Below, one piece after another: positions 33,861 through 42,709 of a stretch of 64,000 bases of DNA; position 1 is the stretch's first letter, and every line of letters begins with the position of its first letter. The notes under the pieces are model-generated. The model ran no database searches and was not told where the DNA came from. It saw only the letters and a list, made by a program, of their open reading frames with translations. A program made the position numbers and the translations under genes. Origin of the DNA: Antricoccus suffuscus (GTDB lineage Bacteria > Actinomycetota > Actinomycetes > Mycobacteriales > Antricoccaceae); the NCBI RefSeq assembly GCF_003003235.1, contig NZ_PVUE01000005.1:124001-188000 (forward strand), given 5' to 3'.

Positions 33861-34720
33861 GCCTTCGTCTCCTTTCCGAACAGGCCCTCAGGCCGCAACG
33901 CGAGGATCGCAATGAGTACGAAAACGGCAAACCCGTCACGCCAGTCGAGCGATATGTATCCAGAGCCGAATGCCTCGACGAGGCCCAGCACAAGACCGCC
34001 GACGATCGCGCCTCCGATGCTCCCCATCCCCGCAAGGATGATGACGACGAACGCCTTGATCGATAGCGAGTCACCCATCGTTGGCGTGACTTGGGAAACG
34101 GGGGCGAGAAGTGCTCCGGCAAGTCCGGCCAACGCGCTGCCGATCGACATCGCAAGCAGCGAGATCGCGCGCGGACGTAGGCCGACCACCGTCGCTCCCA
34201 CAGCGCTTTCGGCAGCCGCTCGAATCGAGATTCCCGTCCGCGTGCGTTTGAGAAAGACGAACATCGCAATGAACAACGCGGCGCTCACAATGACGATGAT
34301 GAGTCGCTGATACGTGATCGATGCGCCGAAGAACGTGAAGCTCCCGGACGCCGCCGACGTCACGCGGCGTGCGTCGGCGCCCCATATCACAGACGCGAAG
34401 CCCTGAAGCACCATTACTAAACCGAATGCGGCAATGAACATCGTCGCCGGCGGCGCCTTGCGGAGCGGGTCGAAGATCGCCACCTGGGTGAGGACCCCGA
34501 GAAACCCCAACGCTATAACCGCCACCACGACGGCGATCCAATAGCTGCCGGATGCGTCGGCGATCAGCCACGTGATGTACGCGCCGATCATGGCGTGCGC
34601 GCCGAACGCAAATTGCGGGATGTCCATGACGCCGAATACCAGCGCAAGTCCTACCGCGACGATGCTGTAGATGCTTCCGAGCATGATCCCGTTGGCAAAT
34701 GTCTGTGTTATTTGACCCAT
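33851..34720 (-). CDS. livH: Branched-chain-type ABC transporter permease (LivH)
   Basis: A 289-residue permease: FANGIMLGSIYSIVAVGLALVFGVMDIPQFAFGAHAMIGAYIT is the LivH start, RTRTGISIRAAAESAVGATVVGLRPRAISLLAMSIGSALAGLAGAL the coupling loop, and GSIGGAIVGGLVLGLVEAFGSGYIS the last helices. It follows the substrate-binding-protein gene by 37 bp and overlaps livM by 10 bp. Confidence 0.92.
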   Translation of the reverse strand: MGQITQTFANGIMLGSIYSIVAVGLALVFGVMDIPQFAFGAHAMIGAYITWLIADASGSYWIAVVVAVIALGFLGVLTQVAIFDPLRKAPPATMFIAAFGLVMVLQGFASVIWGADARRVTSAASGSFTFFGASITYQRLIIVIVSAALFIAMFVFLKRTRTGISIRAAAESAVGATVVGLRPRAISLLAMSIGSALAGLAGALLAPVSQVTPTMGDSLSIKAFVVIILAGMGSIGGAIVGGLVLGLVEAFGSGYISLDWRDGFAVFVLIAILALRPEGLFGKETKAWR

Positions 34721-34757
34721 CGGTTCTCCTCGCTTCCAGTGGAAGTCGGTAGAAGTG

Positions 34758-35936
34758 TTACTCGATCTCCTGGTAGGACCCGTCGGGCTTGACCAGACGC
34801 AGATGGACGACGCCGGTGGTTTCGCCGTTCTTTTGCATGTCTGTCAGGCCGACCGTGTTTGCCGACTTCTTCAGCGCCTTGGGCATGGCTGCGCGCACCT
34901 TCTTCACATCCGTCGTACCGGCCTCCTTGATTGCCTCGACGATCCAGGCGGCTTGGGAGTAGGTCGTTGATGCGCTGGGGTCGAAGGGCATGTCCGGGAA
35001 CTTCGCCTTGTATTGCTCCCGGAAAGTTTTGTCAGGAGATTCCGGGCTATTCCACGGGCCGCTCTCGAACAGCGCCCCGTCGATGTCGGCCGGGTTGGCG
35101 ACCTTCGACTTGAGGTCGTCCGCGTCGCACGCGAGCATGAACATAAACCGGCCGTCGTACCCGAGTTCTTTGGCTTGTTTGACCGCCTGCGCCGCTTGGT
35201 CGCAGGTCACGGGCATCGCGAGCAGATCGGCCCCGGATGAGATCAGCGGCGTCAACTGTGGGTAGAGATCCGTCGTGCCTTGCTGAAATGTGGCGGTGGC
35301 AGCCTTCGGAAATCCTGCAACTTCAGTTCCCTTGCTGAAGTTGTCGGTCCACGCCGTACCAAACTCGTCGTCGCTGGTGAGCACGGCGATCTTCTTGATG
35401 CCAAGGTCGTTATCCTTGTTCGCCTTCGCGAGCAGTTTTCCTTCGCCGGGCATGTAGGTCTTGGTGTTGAACCAGTAACGTGCCGCGTATGGATTCTTGC
35501 TAGTCACGATCTTGTCCGTCGCGGCGCTGCTGACGATGACGAACTCTGACCCCTTCTTCGTATTGAAGCTATACAGCGGAAGCGTCTCGGTCGTCGTCAC
35601 GGTCACCATGCCGGTGACGTGGTCCTGGCTGGCAAGTTTTCGGCCGCAGCTGATCGCCTTCGCGGCCTGATACTGCGTGTCGCAGTAGATGATCTTGACC
35701 TTCTTTTTGTTGCCGTCCACTGTTATGCCGCCATCCTTGTTGACGACATCCTGATATAGGTCGAGGCCGTTTTTGCTGTGCTGTCCGAGGTCGGCCGCCG
35801 GCCCGGTCAGCGGCAAGATGGCACCGATGGTGATCTCTTTCGAGTCGGAGTCGCTGTTCGAGCCACAAGCGGTCATCAGTGCGGATCCTGCGAGAAGCAG
35901 TGCGGCAATGGCGATCCCGCGTTTGGTTTTGTGCAT
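34758..35936 (-). CDS. Liv-type ABC transporter substrate-binding lipoprotein
   Basis: A 392-residue extracellular receptor. MHKTKRGIAIAALLLAGSALMTAC is a lipoprotein signal with the lipobox LMTAC, followed by GSNSDSDSKEITIGAILPLTGPAADLGQHSKNGLDLYQDVVN, the periplasmic-binding-protein type I start. The start is fixed by GAAGGAG upstream of this ATG; the frame extends to 35999. It should be anchored outside the membrane and deliver the ligand to LivH/LivM. It follows the HDAC-like gene by 50 bp. Ligand unknown. Confidence 0.92.
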   Translation of the reverse strand: MHKTKRGIAIAALLLAGSALMTACGSNSDSDSKEITIGAILPLTGPAADLGQHSKNGLDLYQDVVNKDGGITVDGNKKKVKIIYCDTQYQAAKAISCGRKLASQDHVTGMVTVTTTETLPLYSFNTKKGSEFVIVSSAATDKIVTSKNPYAARYWFNTKTYMPGEGKLLAKANKDNDLGIKKIAVLTSDDEFGTAWTDNFSKGTEVAGFPKAATATFQQGTTDLYPQLTPLISSGADLLAMPVTCDQAAQAVKQAKELGYDGRFMFMLACDADDLKSKVANPADIDGALFESGPWNSPESPDKTFREQYKAKFPDMPFDPSASTTYSQAAWIVEAIKEAGTTDVKKVRAAMPKALKKSANTVGLTDMQKNGETTGVVHLRLVKPDGSYQEIE

Positions 35937-35986
35937 GGTGTCTCCTTCGTGAAGACGATCAAGGCCGAGGCCTTTGGCATAGGGGT

Positions 35987-37096
35987 CTATCGAATGCACT
36001 TCAACGTCGTGACGGCGTTGTCGATGTAGGCGGTTTGGTGTGGCTGCAACTCGAGCATCGGATTGGTCACGAGCCGCTCAAGACAGGGATCGTCTGCGGG
36101 GCTCTTGATGCCACTGAGTGCCTCGATGACTGCTAGCCCGCAGAACGGGACATAGAACGCTGAGTAGCCACCCTCGTGTACGACAAGAACGCGATCGTCA
36201 CACAACTGCCGCGCCGATTCGAGCACTTGCTCGGTCATCCATCGGTAGTCACCACTGTTGAGCATCATCCGGCCGTTTGGGTCGAAGTTGCCCGAGTCGA
36301 AGCCGCTGGCCACGACAATCATCTCGGGGCGGAACTTCGCAAGGGCGGGGATGACCACCCGCTCGAACGCGCTGCGGTACGCGCCGCCACCGGATCCAGG
36401 TGGCAGTGGGATATTCAGGCATGAGCCCTCCGCCTCCGCGCCGCCACGCTCGCCAACGAGCCCAAATTTGGGAAAGAGTCGATCCTGGTGCATAGAGATC
36501 GTCAGGACGTTCGGATCGTTCCAGAAGATGTCTTGAGTCCCATTGCCATGATGCACATCCCAGTCGACGACAGCTACGCGCTCCACGCCGTACTTTTTGC
36601 GAATGTCGTGGATCGCTAGCGGGATGTTGGCGAACACGCAGAATCCAAGACCCGTGTCGGGAAGGGCGTGATGGCCCGGCGGTCTGGTGAGGGCATATGC
36701 ATTCTTCACATCGCCGCGCGCTACGGCCCCGGCCGCGTCCATGACGCCACCGACCGCGAGCCGGGCGATCTCCAGATCGCCGCTGCTGAACGTCGTACGA
36801 CCGATGCCGATATCCGCTACTCCGCCGCGAAACTGAGCATCCTGCTCTTTGAGATAACTCAGATACTTTCCGGTGTGTACGACGAGCAGTTCTTCGTCGG
36901 AGGCAACATGCGGCGTGATGCTGTGAAGTTGGTCGGACAGCCCACAGGCCGAGACCAATGACGCCAGTCGTCGCTTCGTTTCGCCGTTCTCCATATGTAT
37001 GTCTGGCTCACCCCAGCCGCCAGGCGGTATTACGCCGGCGTACCGCCCGGTGTCGTACCAGCCATAGCGCTCGTGCCAAACCCATCCGGTGGTCAT
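35987..37096 (-). CDS. HDAC / acetylpolyamine amidohydrolase family protein
   Basis: A 369-residue zinc deacetylase of the arginase/HDAC fold. Catalytic motifs are RPPGHHA (two histidines), VVDWDVHHGNGTQDIF (zinc aspartate and histidine), VASGFDSGNFDP (second zinc aspartate) and HEGGY (transition-state tyrosine), so it should be active. The start at MTTGWVWHERYGWYDTG follows GAGAGGAAC. It lies between the two-hotdog MaoC gene and the importer gene of one operon, so its substrate is probably the imported compound or an intermediate, for example an acetylated or amide-bonded molecule, rather than a protein. Confidence 0.9.
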   Translation of the reverse strand: MTTGWVWHERYGWYDTGRYAGVIPPGGWGEPDIHMENGETKRRLASLVSACGLSDQLHSITPHVASDEELLVVHTGKYLSYLKEQDAQFRGGVADIGIGRTTFSSGDLEIARLAVGGVMDAAGAVARGDVKNAYALTRPPGHHALPDTGLGFCVFANIPLAIHDIRKKYGVERVAVVDWDVHHGNGTQDIFWNDPNVLTISMHQDRLFPKFGLVGERGGAEAEGSCLNIPLPPGSGGGAYRSAFERVVIPALAKFRPEMIVVASGFDSGNFDPNGRMMLNSGDYRWMTEQVLESARQLCDDRVLVVHEGGYSAFYVPFCGLAVIEALSGIKSPADDPCLERLVTNPMLELQPHQTAYIDNAVTTLKCIR

Positions 37097-37113
37097 ATCG
37101 TTCCTCTCGATGG

Positions 37114-38022
37114 TCACATTCCCTGTGCAGCAGGCTGCTGGTTCGATTTGCGCTGCAAGCCGCCTACTGCGAAGTAGCCGTCGGAGATCGCCGGCGCGCC
37201 TTCCTCGGTGACCAACTCGAAGCGAAACTGCGTGTCTAGCTCGGCGTGTGCGTATACGTCCATCCGCACGCGAGACGGGCACAGAACCATCGCGCCGAGA
37301 CGGCCCCTAAACCGGCGTACCCGTGTCGGGTCCCCTCCGCACTCGTAGTTCGTGAGGCTGCTCAGTGCATAGGCGAAGGTCCCGGTGCCATGCAGGATGA
37401 GGCCTGGCAACTGCGCCTTCTTGGCGACTGCCATGTCTGTGTGTATCGGGTTGTAGTCCCGAGCACACTCCGAGAACACGTGCGGTGCAATGGAACTGAG
37501 TTCGATGGTCTCCGAGCGGACCGGCTCAGTCAGCCATCGCGGATCAGGCATTTCAGGTACCTCGGGAGCGACGTCGTCGCCGTCGCTGACCTCGGCGCCG
37601 CGGTAGACGGTGCTCGTGTACGACGTTGCAACGGGCCGACCGGCAGCATCCGAGGTGACCACTGCAATGGTCATGCGCGCTCCGGATCGCCGCCGCTCGA
37701 CGCCGACTACCCGCGCGATGCTGCTCAACTCGTCGCCAGAAACTATCGGCCGATGCAACCGCGTGTCGTTGAAGGAGTGCACACCGCTGAGTCGGTCCGC
37801 ATCGGTCAAGCCGACGATTTTGTCGTGCAGTTCGCCGATTGCGTCCCATTCGAGATGCGAAACGTAGTTGGGGTGCGCCGGAAGCAGCCTTCCGTCGAGA
37901 TTGTCGAAGTACACCGGATTGGTGTCGCCTACCGATGCGGCATAGTTCATCACCCACCGGTCCTCGAGCAACTCATACGCTGCCGCGCCTTCGCATCCGA
38001 CGTTCTTGACCGAAATCGTCAT
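37114..38022 (-). CDS. Double-hotdog MaoC-type enoyl-CoA hydratase
   Basis: A 302-residue protein with two hotdog units. The C-terminal unit has the complete hydratase motif ARDYNPIHTDMAVAKKAQLPGLILHGTGTFAYAL, with catalytic aspartate and histidine. The N-terminal unit (YAASVGDTNPVYFDN...PNYVSHLEWD) is degenerate, as in other two-domain (R)-hydratases. It would add water to an enoyl-CoA intermediate. It overlaps the CoA-transferase gene by 4 bp. Together with the CoA-transferase and ligase it points to beta-oxidation-like breakdown. Confidence 0.87.
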   Translation of the reverse strand: MTISVKNVGCEGAAAYELLEDRWVMNYAASVGDTNPVYFDNLDGRLLPAHPNYVSHLEWDAIGELHDKIVGLTDADRLSGVHSFNDTRLHRPIVSGDELSSIARVVGVERRRSGARMTIAVVTSDAAGRPVATSYTSTVYRGAEVSDGDDVAPEVPEMPDPRWLTEPVRSETIELSSIAPHVFSECARDYNPIHTDMAVAKKAQLPGLILHGTGTFAYALSSLTNYECGGDPTRVRRFRGRLGAMVLCPSRVRMDVYAHAELDTQFRFELVTEEGAPAISDGYFAVGGLQRKSNQQPAAQGM

Positions 38023-39254
38023 TTTGTGCCCTCCGAGCTGGTGAGAATTCCTTCCTTGATGAGGTCATCGACCTGCTCGTCGTCTAGCCGCGCGATCTCG
38101 CGCGCCACCCAGCGGGTGTCGGCACCCACTCTCGGTGCGCTCACCTGCGTCAGGTCAAGCGACGTCCCGATCTTGATCGGGTTGCCCGCGGTGTCAACGC
38201 TCGCGCCGTCCCCGCTATCCACTCGGATCCGCATCCCTCGTGCAGCCGTCTGTGCCGATCCGAGGACTTCACCTGGGTGCCGGATGACCGCAGCAGGTAC
38301 GCCGCGGGCGATCATTGCCTCGACGGCCTCGTCTCGGCTGACACCGGCGAACCATTTCTCCAACGGTTCTCTAATTACCTCTTCGTATCTGGCCACTCGT
38401 TCCGGTCCTGTAGAGAGGCCGTCGAGGAGATACAGGTCGGGCTGGCCGATCGCCTCGCAGTACCCTTTCCACTGCCGGTCCGTCGTGACATCAATGCACA
38501 CGAAGCCGTCTGACACCGGGAATACGCCGTATGGGCAGTAGAAAGGGTGCGCCGCCGGGTCCCACTGTTTGCCATACAGCTCGGCATAACTGATCTTCAG
38601 TTCGTTGAGCGAAAGCATCGAGTCGTACATGGCGACGTCGACCCGCTCACCGTGGCCGGTCGTGTTGCGGCGATACAGCGCCATTAGTATCCCGCTCAAC
38701 GCATGGAGAGACGGAAACATGTCGCCGACCGGCGGCCCGACCGCTCCTGGTATCGACTCCGGTCCTTTGGGGACGCTAATCCCGGCCTCGTACTCCGCGA
38801 CCACGTTGTACGCGGGGCGATCACGGTTGGGTGACGCACTGTGCCCGAACCCGCTGATCGAACAGTAGACAACCCGCGGGTTCAGCTCTGACACACGTGC
38901 CGCCCCGAGCCCGAGCCGCTCCATGACTCCGGGTCGAAAGTTCTCTATCAAGACGTCTGCCGAGGCGATGAGTCGCTCCAGCACCACGAGCCCCCGGGGA
39001 TGTTTCAGATCAAGCGCGACGCTGCGCTTCGCCCTGTTCATCCGCAGGAAATACGCCGAAATTTGCTCCCCGCCCGGTGTGTCCAGGAACGGCTCGAGAT
39101 GTCTGGTGTCTTCGCCGTTGCTTGGCTCTACCTTGACCACGGTCGCACCAGCGTCGGCCATCAGCATCGTGCAGTAGGGGCCGGCGATGTAGCGCGTCAA
39201 GTCGATTACGACCAGACCGTCAAGCATCTTGTTGGGCAGGGATTCGATGACCAT
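38019..39254 (-). CDS. CaiB/BaiF (class III) CoA-transferase
   Basis: A 411-residue family III CoA-transferase: VVIDLTRYIAGPYCTMLMADAGATVVKVEPSNGEDTRH, LKHPRGLVVLERLIASADVLIENFRPGVMERLGLG and GHGERVDVAMYDSMLSL are diagnostic. It moves CoA between carboxylic acids. The start at MVIESL fits family length; the frame stays open to 39395, where a TetR operator candidate would fall inside or beside it. First gene of the catabolic operon, 229 bp from the divergent TetR gene. Confidence 0.9.
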   Translation of the reverse strand: MVIESLPNKMLDGLVVIDLTRYIAGPYCTMLMADAGATVVKVEPSNGEDTRHLEPFLDTPGGEQISAYFLRMNRAKRSVALDLKHPRGLVVLERLIASADVLIENFRPGVMERLGLGAARVSELNPRVVYCSISGFGHSASPNRDRPAYNVVAEYEAGISVPKGPESIPGAVGPPVGDMFPSLHALSGILMALYRRNTTGHGERVDVAMYDSMLSLNELKISYAELYGKQWDPAAHPFYCPYGVFPVSDGFVCIDVTTDRQWKGYCEAIGQPDLYLLDGLSTGPERVARYEEVIREPLEKWFAGVSRDEAVEAMIARGVPAAVIRHPGEVLGSAQTAARGMRIRVDSGDGASVDTAGNPIKIGTSLDLTQVSAPRVGADTRWVAREIARLDDEQVDDLIKEGILTSSEGTK

Positions 39255-39403
39255 AGGTGTCCGTTTCTCATCAACGATTGGCACCGCGACGCGGTGAAAG
39301 AGTGAGAATCCGCCAGGGTGGCGACGTATATAAGTACCGCTCGTCTGCGCGGATTTGCCGCGAAGCGCTTGCACAGTAGAGATCTGCGGGATCACCGTAA
39401 ATC

Positions 39404-39417
39404 TAAGTAATTACTTA
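39404..39417. promoter_or_regulatory. 14-bp perfect palindrome, candidate TetR operator
   Basis: TAAGTAATTACTTA is a perfect, AT-only-cored palindrome in otherwise GC-rich DNA, 150 bp upstream of the CoA-transferase start and 67 bp upstream of the TetR gene. Length and placement between regulator and divergent operon fit a TetR-family operator controlling both. Confidence 0.65.
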
Positions 39418-39483
39418 TCTTGGAGATGGACGCTAACATGAGCGGCCAAAGATGGTCAACAAAAAGATCGGAAGTCGATAGCC

Positions 39484-40161
39484 ATGGCAGGCACGGACTC
39501 ATCGGAGCCCGGCTGTAATCAGCGCCGGCAGGTCCGACGCATTCCTACACAGCCCCGAGCGCAGAAGACTGTTCTCAAGATCCTTCAGGCCGCGACCGAC
39601 ATCTTGATCGATGACGGCCTCGGGGGTCTCAATACCAACCGGGTCGCGGAAGTTGCCGGGATCAACGTCGCGACCGTTTACTCGTACTTCCCGGACAAGT
39701 TGGCTATCCTCCAGACTCTTGCCGAGCGATTCGAGGACAAGCGCTCCACCTACATCGAGTCCCGCACAGGTGAACTGGAGACCACCAACGACTGGATCAA
39801 ATGGCATTCAGAGGTCATTGACCGGATGGTGCAGTTCCGGCTGGAGGAGCGTGGTGGCCTGGCGATCCGTCGAGCGTTGCTCGCCACCCCCGAGTTGCGG
39901 TATATCGACGACGATTCAACGCGCCGCTCGTCGCACGCCCGATTCATCGGGCTGCGGGCCCACGCTCCAGAAGTTGACGAAGATCAACTCCAGCGAGTCG
40001 CGCAGATAACCACGGAGCTTGCCACCAGCCTGTTGGACAGCGCCTTTCGCGATGACCCTTACTGCGCCGAGACGATCGCCGAACTCAAACGAGTCGAGGA
40101 GGCCTATTTGAGCCTCTATCTCACAAAACCGACCAGACGATCTCGACCCAAGAGACGCTAG
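39484..40161 (+). CDS. TetR-family transcriptional regulator
   Basis: A 225-residue regulator. The N-terminal DNA-binding domain is VLKILQAATDILIDDGLGGLNTNRVAEVAGINVATVYSYFPDKLAILQTLAERFEDK; the remaining helices form the ligand and dimer domain. Divergent from the ten-gene catabolic operon, which it most likely represses until a CoA ester or the free acid binds. The C-terminus is very basic (KPTRRSRPKRR). Its stop is followed directly by the 40161 palindrome and then convergent ligD. Confidence 0.9.
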   Translation: MAGTDSSEPGCNQRRQVRRIPTQPRAQKTVLKILQAATDILIDDGLGGLNTNRVAEVAGINVATVYSYFPDKLAILQTLAERFEDKRSTYIESRTGELETTNDWIKWHSEVIDRMVQFRLEERGGLAIRRALLATPELRYIDDDSTRRSSHARFIGLRAHAPEVDEDQLQRVAQITTELATSLLDSAFRDDPYCAETIAELKRVEEAYLSLYLTKPTRRSRPKRR

Positions 40162-40204
40162 CGTCCGGCGAAGTGGTCGTTATTGCGACCGTTTTGCCGG
40201 ACGC
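40161..40204. terminator. Palindromic bidirectional terminator between tetR and ligD
   Basis: GCGTCCGGC.. pairs with GCCGGACGC, continuing inward through GAAGTGGTCG and CGACCGTTTT with a TTATTG loop. It lies between convergent gene ends. Nearly the same arms occur at 43636-43677 after ku, so this is one of two copies bracketing the ligD-ku pair. Confidence 0.75.
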
Positions 40205-40230
40205 AAGACTGGCGGGCAAAACTGCCGGAG

Positions 40231-42630
40231 TCAGTCTTCGCGTACGACGTCGGCGGGGTCCTTATCCGGACGCCAGCCCCGCCACACCGGGTGACGTAGG
40301 CGCAGGTCCCCGGTCCACTCCGAGGCGACCACCTCTCCGACGTACTGCGGTGTGACCCACCGCGCGTCGGCGGCGTCGGCATCCGGTACGCCGGCCGCCG
40401 GGCTGGTCTTGCGTTCAATCGCGCTTAGCCGCTCGGTTGTCTTGCTGAGCTCCCTCTCGGTGAAGCCGCTGCCAACCCTCCCGACGTAGGTCAGCTCGCC
40501 GTCGACGTTGACCCCAAGCAGCAGCGATCCCACCCGGTGCGCGCGCGATCCCTTCCCCGGCCGCCAGCCAACGATGACGACCTCCTGGGTGAGCTGGTGC
40601 TTGATCTTGACCCACGTCCGGCCGCGCCGACCGGGTTGGTAGATGCTGTCGCTGCGCTTGGCCATGATGCCTTCGAGCCGCAGGTCTTTACTCGACGTCA
40701 GCGCCTCCTCCGCCTCACCCTCGAACGCCGGCGGTACGTGAATGTGTTTGGCGTCCAGGCCATCGAGCAGGCTCACTAGCTCGTCCCGCCGCTCGGCGTA
40801 CGGGCGCCGTACCAGTGAGGTGCCGTCCGAGTAGAGCAGGTCGAAGGCCATGAAGTGCACCGCGATCTTCTTCGCCGCGCGGTCGACCTCGGCCTTCTTC
40901 GTCAGGTTCATCCGGCTCTGCAGTACGCCGAAATTAGGCCGGCCGTCCTCCAGCGCGACGATTTCACCGTCGAGCACGATCTCCCGGTCCGGCAGCATCT
41001 TCGTCAGCTCCTGCAGCTCGGGGTACGACGCCGTCATGTCCAGACCCCTGCGGCTGGTCAACGTGAGAGCTCCGTTCGAAATCCTAGCTATAGCGCGGAT
41101 CCCGTCCCATTTGACCTCATAGGACCATTTCGCGCCGTCTTTGAGATCCGTCAAGTCTCCTGCGGTAGCAAGCATCGGCTCGATCGACGGCGCAGTGTCG
41201 CTGGAGCTTTCAGCCGCAGGGCTCTGATCCTTCATCAGATGGATCAGCCAGTTCTTCTCGGCCTTCGCGTCTTTGCCACCGGTGTGGATAAGCGCGTAAC
41301 GCCTCGGCTTGTCCAGCCCTCCGCCCTTGCGCCCGTGCAAGGTCGCGATCACTTCCTTGCCGTCGCGCCACTTTTCCAGCTCGTAGGTGCCCGCGTCCCA
41401 GATGCTGACCTCGCCTCCGCCGTACTCTCCCTTCGGGATCGTCCCCTCAAAGGTGCCGTACTCCAGCGGATGGTCCTCGGTCTGTACGGCGAGGTGGTTC
41501 TTGTCCTGGTCGGTCGGCGGCCCCTTGGGGATCGCCCACGAGACGAGTACGCCGTCCCGCTCGAGTCGAAAGTCGTAGTGCAGCCGCCGCGCATGGTGCT
41601 CCTGGATGACGAACGACCGGCCGTCGGTCTCGCCGGAATGGCTGTCCGGCAGCGGTTCCGGGGTCTTGCTGGCATCACGCATGCTGCGGTACGTCGTCAG
41701 GCGGTCCCGCTCAACAGCCGATCCGGTGCGGCCCTGCCGGCCGTCGATGAAGGCCATCGGGTCGTCCCGCTCGGCCATCCGGACAAGCACCTCGTCCAAC
41801 TCCAGCTGGATCAACTCGCCGTCTAGCTCCTCCCAGTCGCGAGGTACGGCGACGGTCGGGCGCACCCGGCCACGCAGTGAGTACGGACAGACCGTGGTCT
41901 TGTTGCCGTTGTTCTGGCTCCAGTCAACGAGGACTTTGCCGGTGCGCAACGCCTTTTTCATGTCGCTCACGATGAGGTCCGGATGGTCGGACTCCAGCGA
42001 CCGGGCGAGCTCGTGCGCGACATCCGATACCTGCGCCGACGTCTGCGCGCCGTTGAGCGGCGCATAGAGGTGGATTCCCTTGCTGCCACTGGTTACCGGC
42101 ACCGACCGTAGGCCCATATCGTCGAGGATCGCGCGGCAGTAGCGCGCCACCTCGGCGCACTCCTCGAGTCCGGCGCCGTCTCCCGGGTCAAGGTCCAAGA
42201 CCAGTCGGTCTGGATTTTGCCGCGACCCATCGGAGGCGAACTTCCACTGCGGCACATGCAATTCCAGCGCCGCGATCTGCGCGAGCCACGTCAACGTCGC
42301 GATGTCGCCGACGATCGGATAGCTGTTGGCGCGCGTGCTGTGCTCGATGTCGCGGCGCTCGACCCACGGCGGCGTACCTTTGTCGAGGTTCTTTTGGAAG
42401 AAAACCTCGCCCGGGTCATCCTCGGTGCCTACGCCGTGCACCCAGCGCTTGCGAGTGACGGGGCGGCCGGCGGCATGCGGGATCAGGAAGGGCGCGATCT
42501 GCGCGTAGTAGGCGATCACGTCGCCCTTCGTCGTACCGGTCTGCGGATACATCACCTTGTCGAGATTGGTGAGTTTGAGCCGCTGACCACCGACCTTTAC
42601 GACCTGTTCGGTCTCCGACTGCTTCGCCAT
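40231..42630 (-). CDS. ligD: Multifunctional ATP-dependent DNA ligase LigD
   Basis: A 799-residue non-homologous end-joining enzyme in the order polymerase (about 1-300), 3'-phosphoesterase (about 330-480), ligase (about 490-799), the mycobacterial arrangement. The polymerase metal site is DRLVLDLDPGDG, the phosphoesterase has FVIQEHHARRLHYDFRLERDG, and the ligase nucleotidyl lysine is in YEVKWDGIRAIARI with EGIMAKR later. The start at MAKQSE excludes 45 non-homologous residues that remain open to 42765. Divergent from ku with a 79-bp shared promoter region. Acts with Ku to repair double-strand breaks. A decayed copy of its 3' end is at 29203. Confidence 0.95.
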   Translation of the reverse strand: MAKQSETEQVVKVGGQRLKLTNLDKVMYPQTGTTKGDVIAYYAQIAPFLIPHAAGRPVTRKRWVHGVGTEDDPGEVFFQKNLDKGTPPWVERRDIEHSTRANSYPIVGDIATLTWLAQIAALELHVPQWKFASDGSRQNPDRLVLDLDPGDGAGLEECAEVARYCRAILDDMGLRSVPVTSGSKGIHLYAPLNGAQTSAQVSDVAHELARSLESDHPDLIVSDMKKALRTGKVLVDWSQNNGNKTTVCPYSLRGRVRPTVAVPRDWEELDGELIQLELDEVLVRMAERDDPMAFIDGRQGRTGSAVERDRLTTYRSMRDASKTPEPLPDSHSGETDGRSFVIQEHHARRLHYDFRLERDGVLVSWAIPKGPPTDQDKNHLAVQTEDHPLEYGTFEGTIPKGEYGGGEVSIWDAGTYELEKWRDGKEVIATLHGRKGGGLDKPRRYALIHTGGKDAKAEKNWLIHLMKDQSPAAESSSDTAPSIEPMLATAGDLTDLKDGAKWSYEVKWDGIRAIARISNGALTLTSRRGLDMTASYPELQELTKMLPDREIVLDGEIVALEDGRPNFGVLQSRMNLTKKAEVDRAAKKIAVHFMAFDLLYSDGTSLVRRPYAERRDELVSLLDGLDAKHIHVPPAFEGEAEEALTSSKDLRLEGIMAKRSDSIYQPGRRGRTWVKIKHQLTQEVVIVGWRPGKGSRAHRVGSLLLGVNVDGELTYVGRVGSGFTERELSKTTERLSAIERKTSPAAGVPDADAADARWVTPQYVGEVVASEWTGDLRLRHPVWRGWRPDKDPADVVRED

Positions 42631-42709
42631 ACCATTAGTCTCGTTGGTAATGACGAGATAGCAAACTAGGCGCTCCACGCGGCGCCCAACAGAGCGGAGT
42701 TCGATCGGC

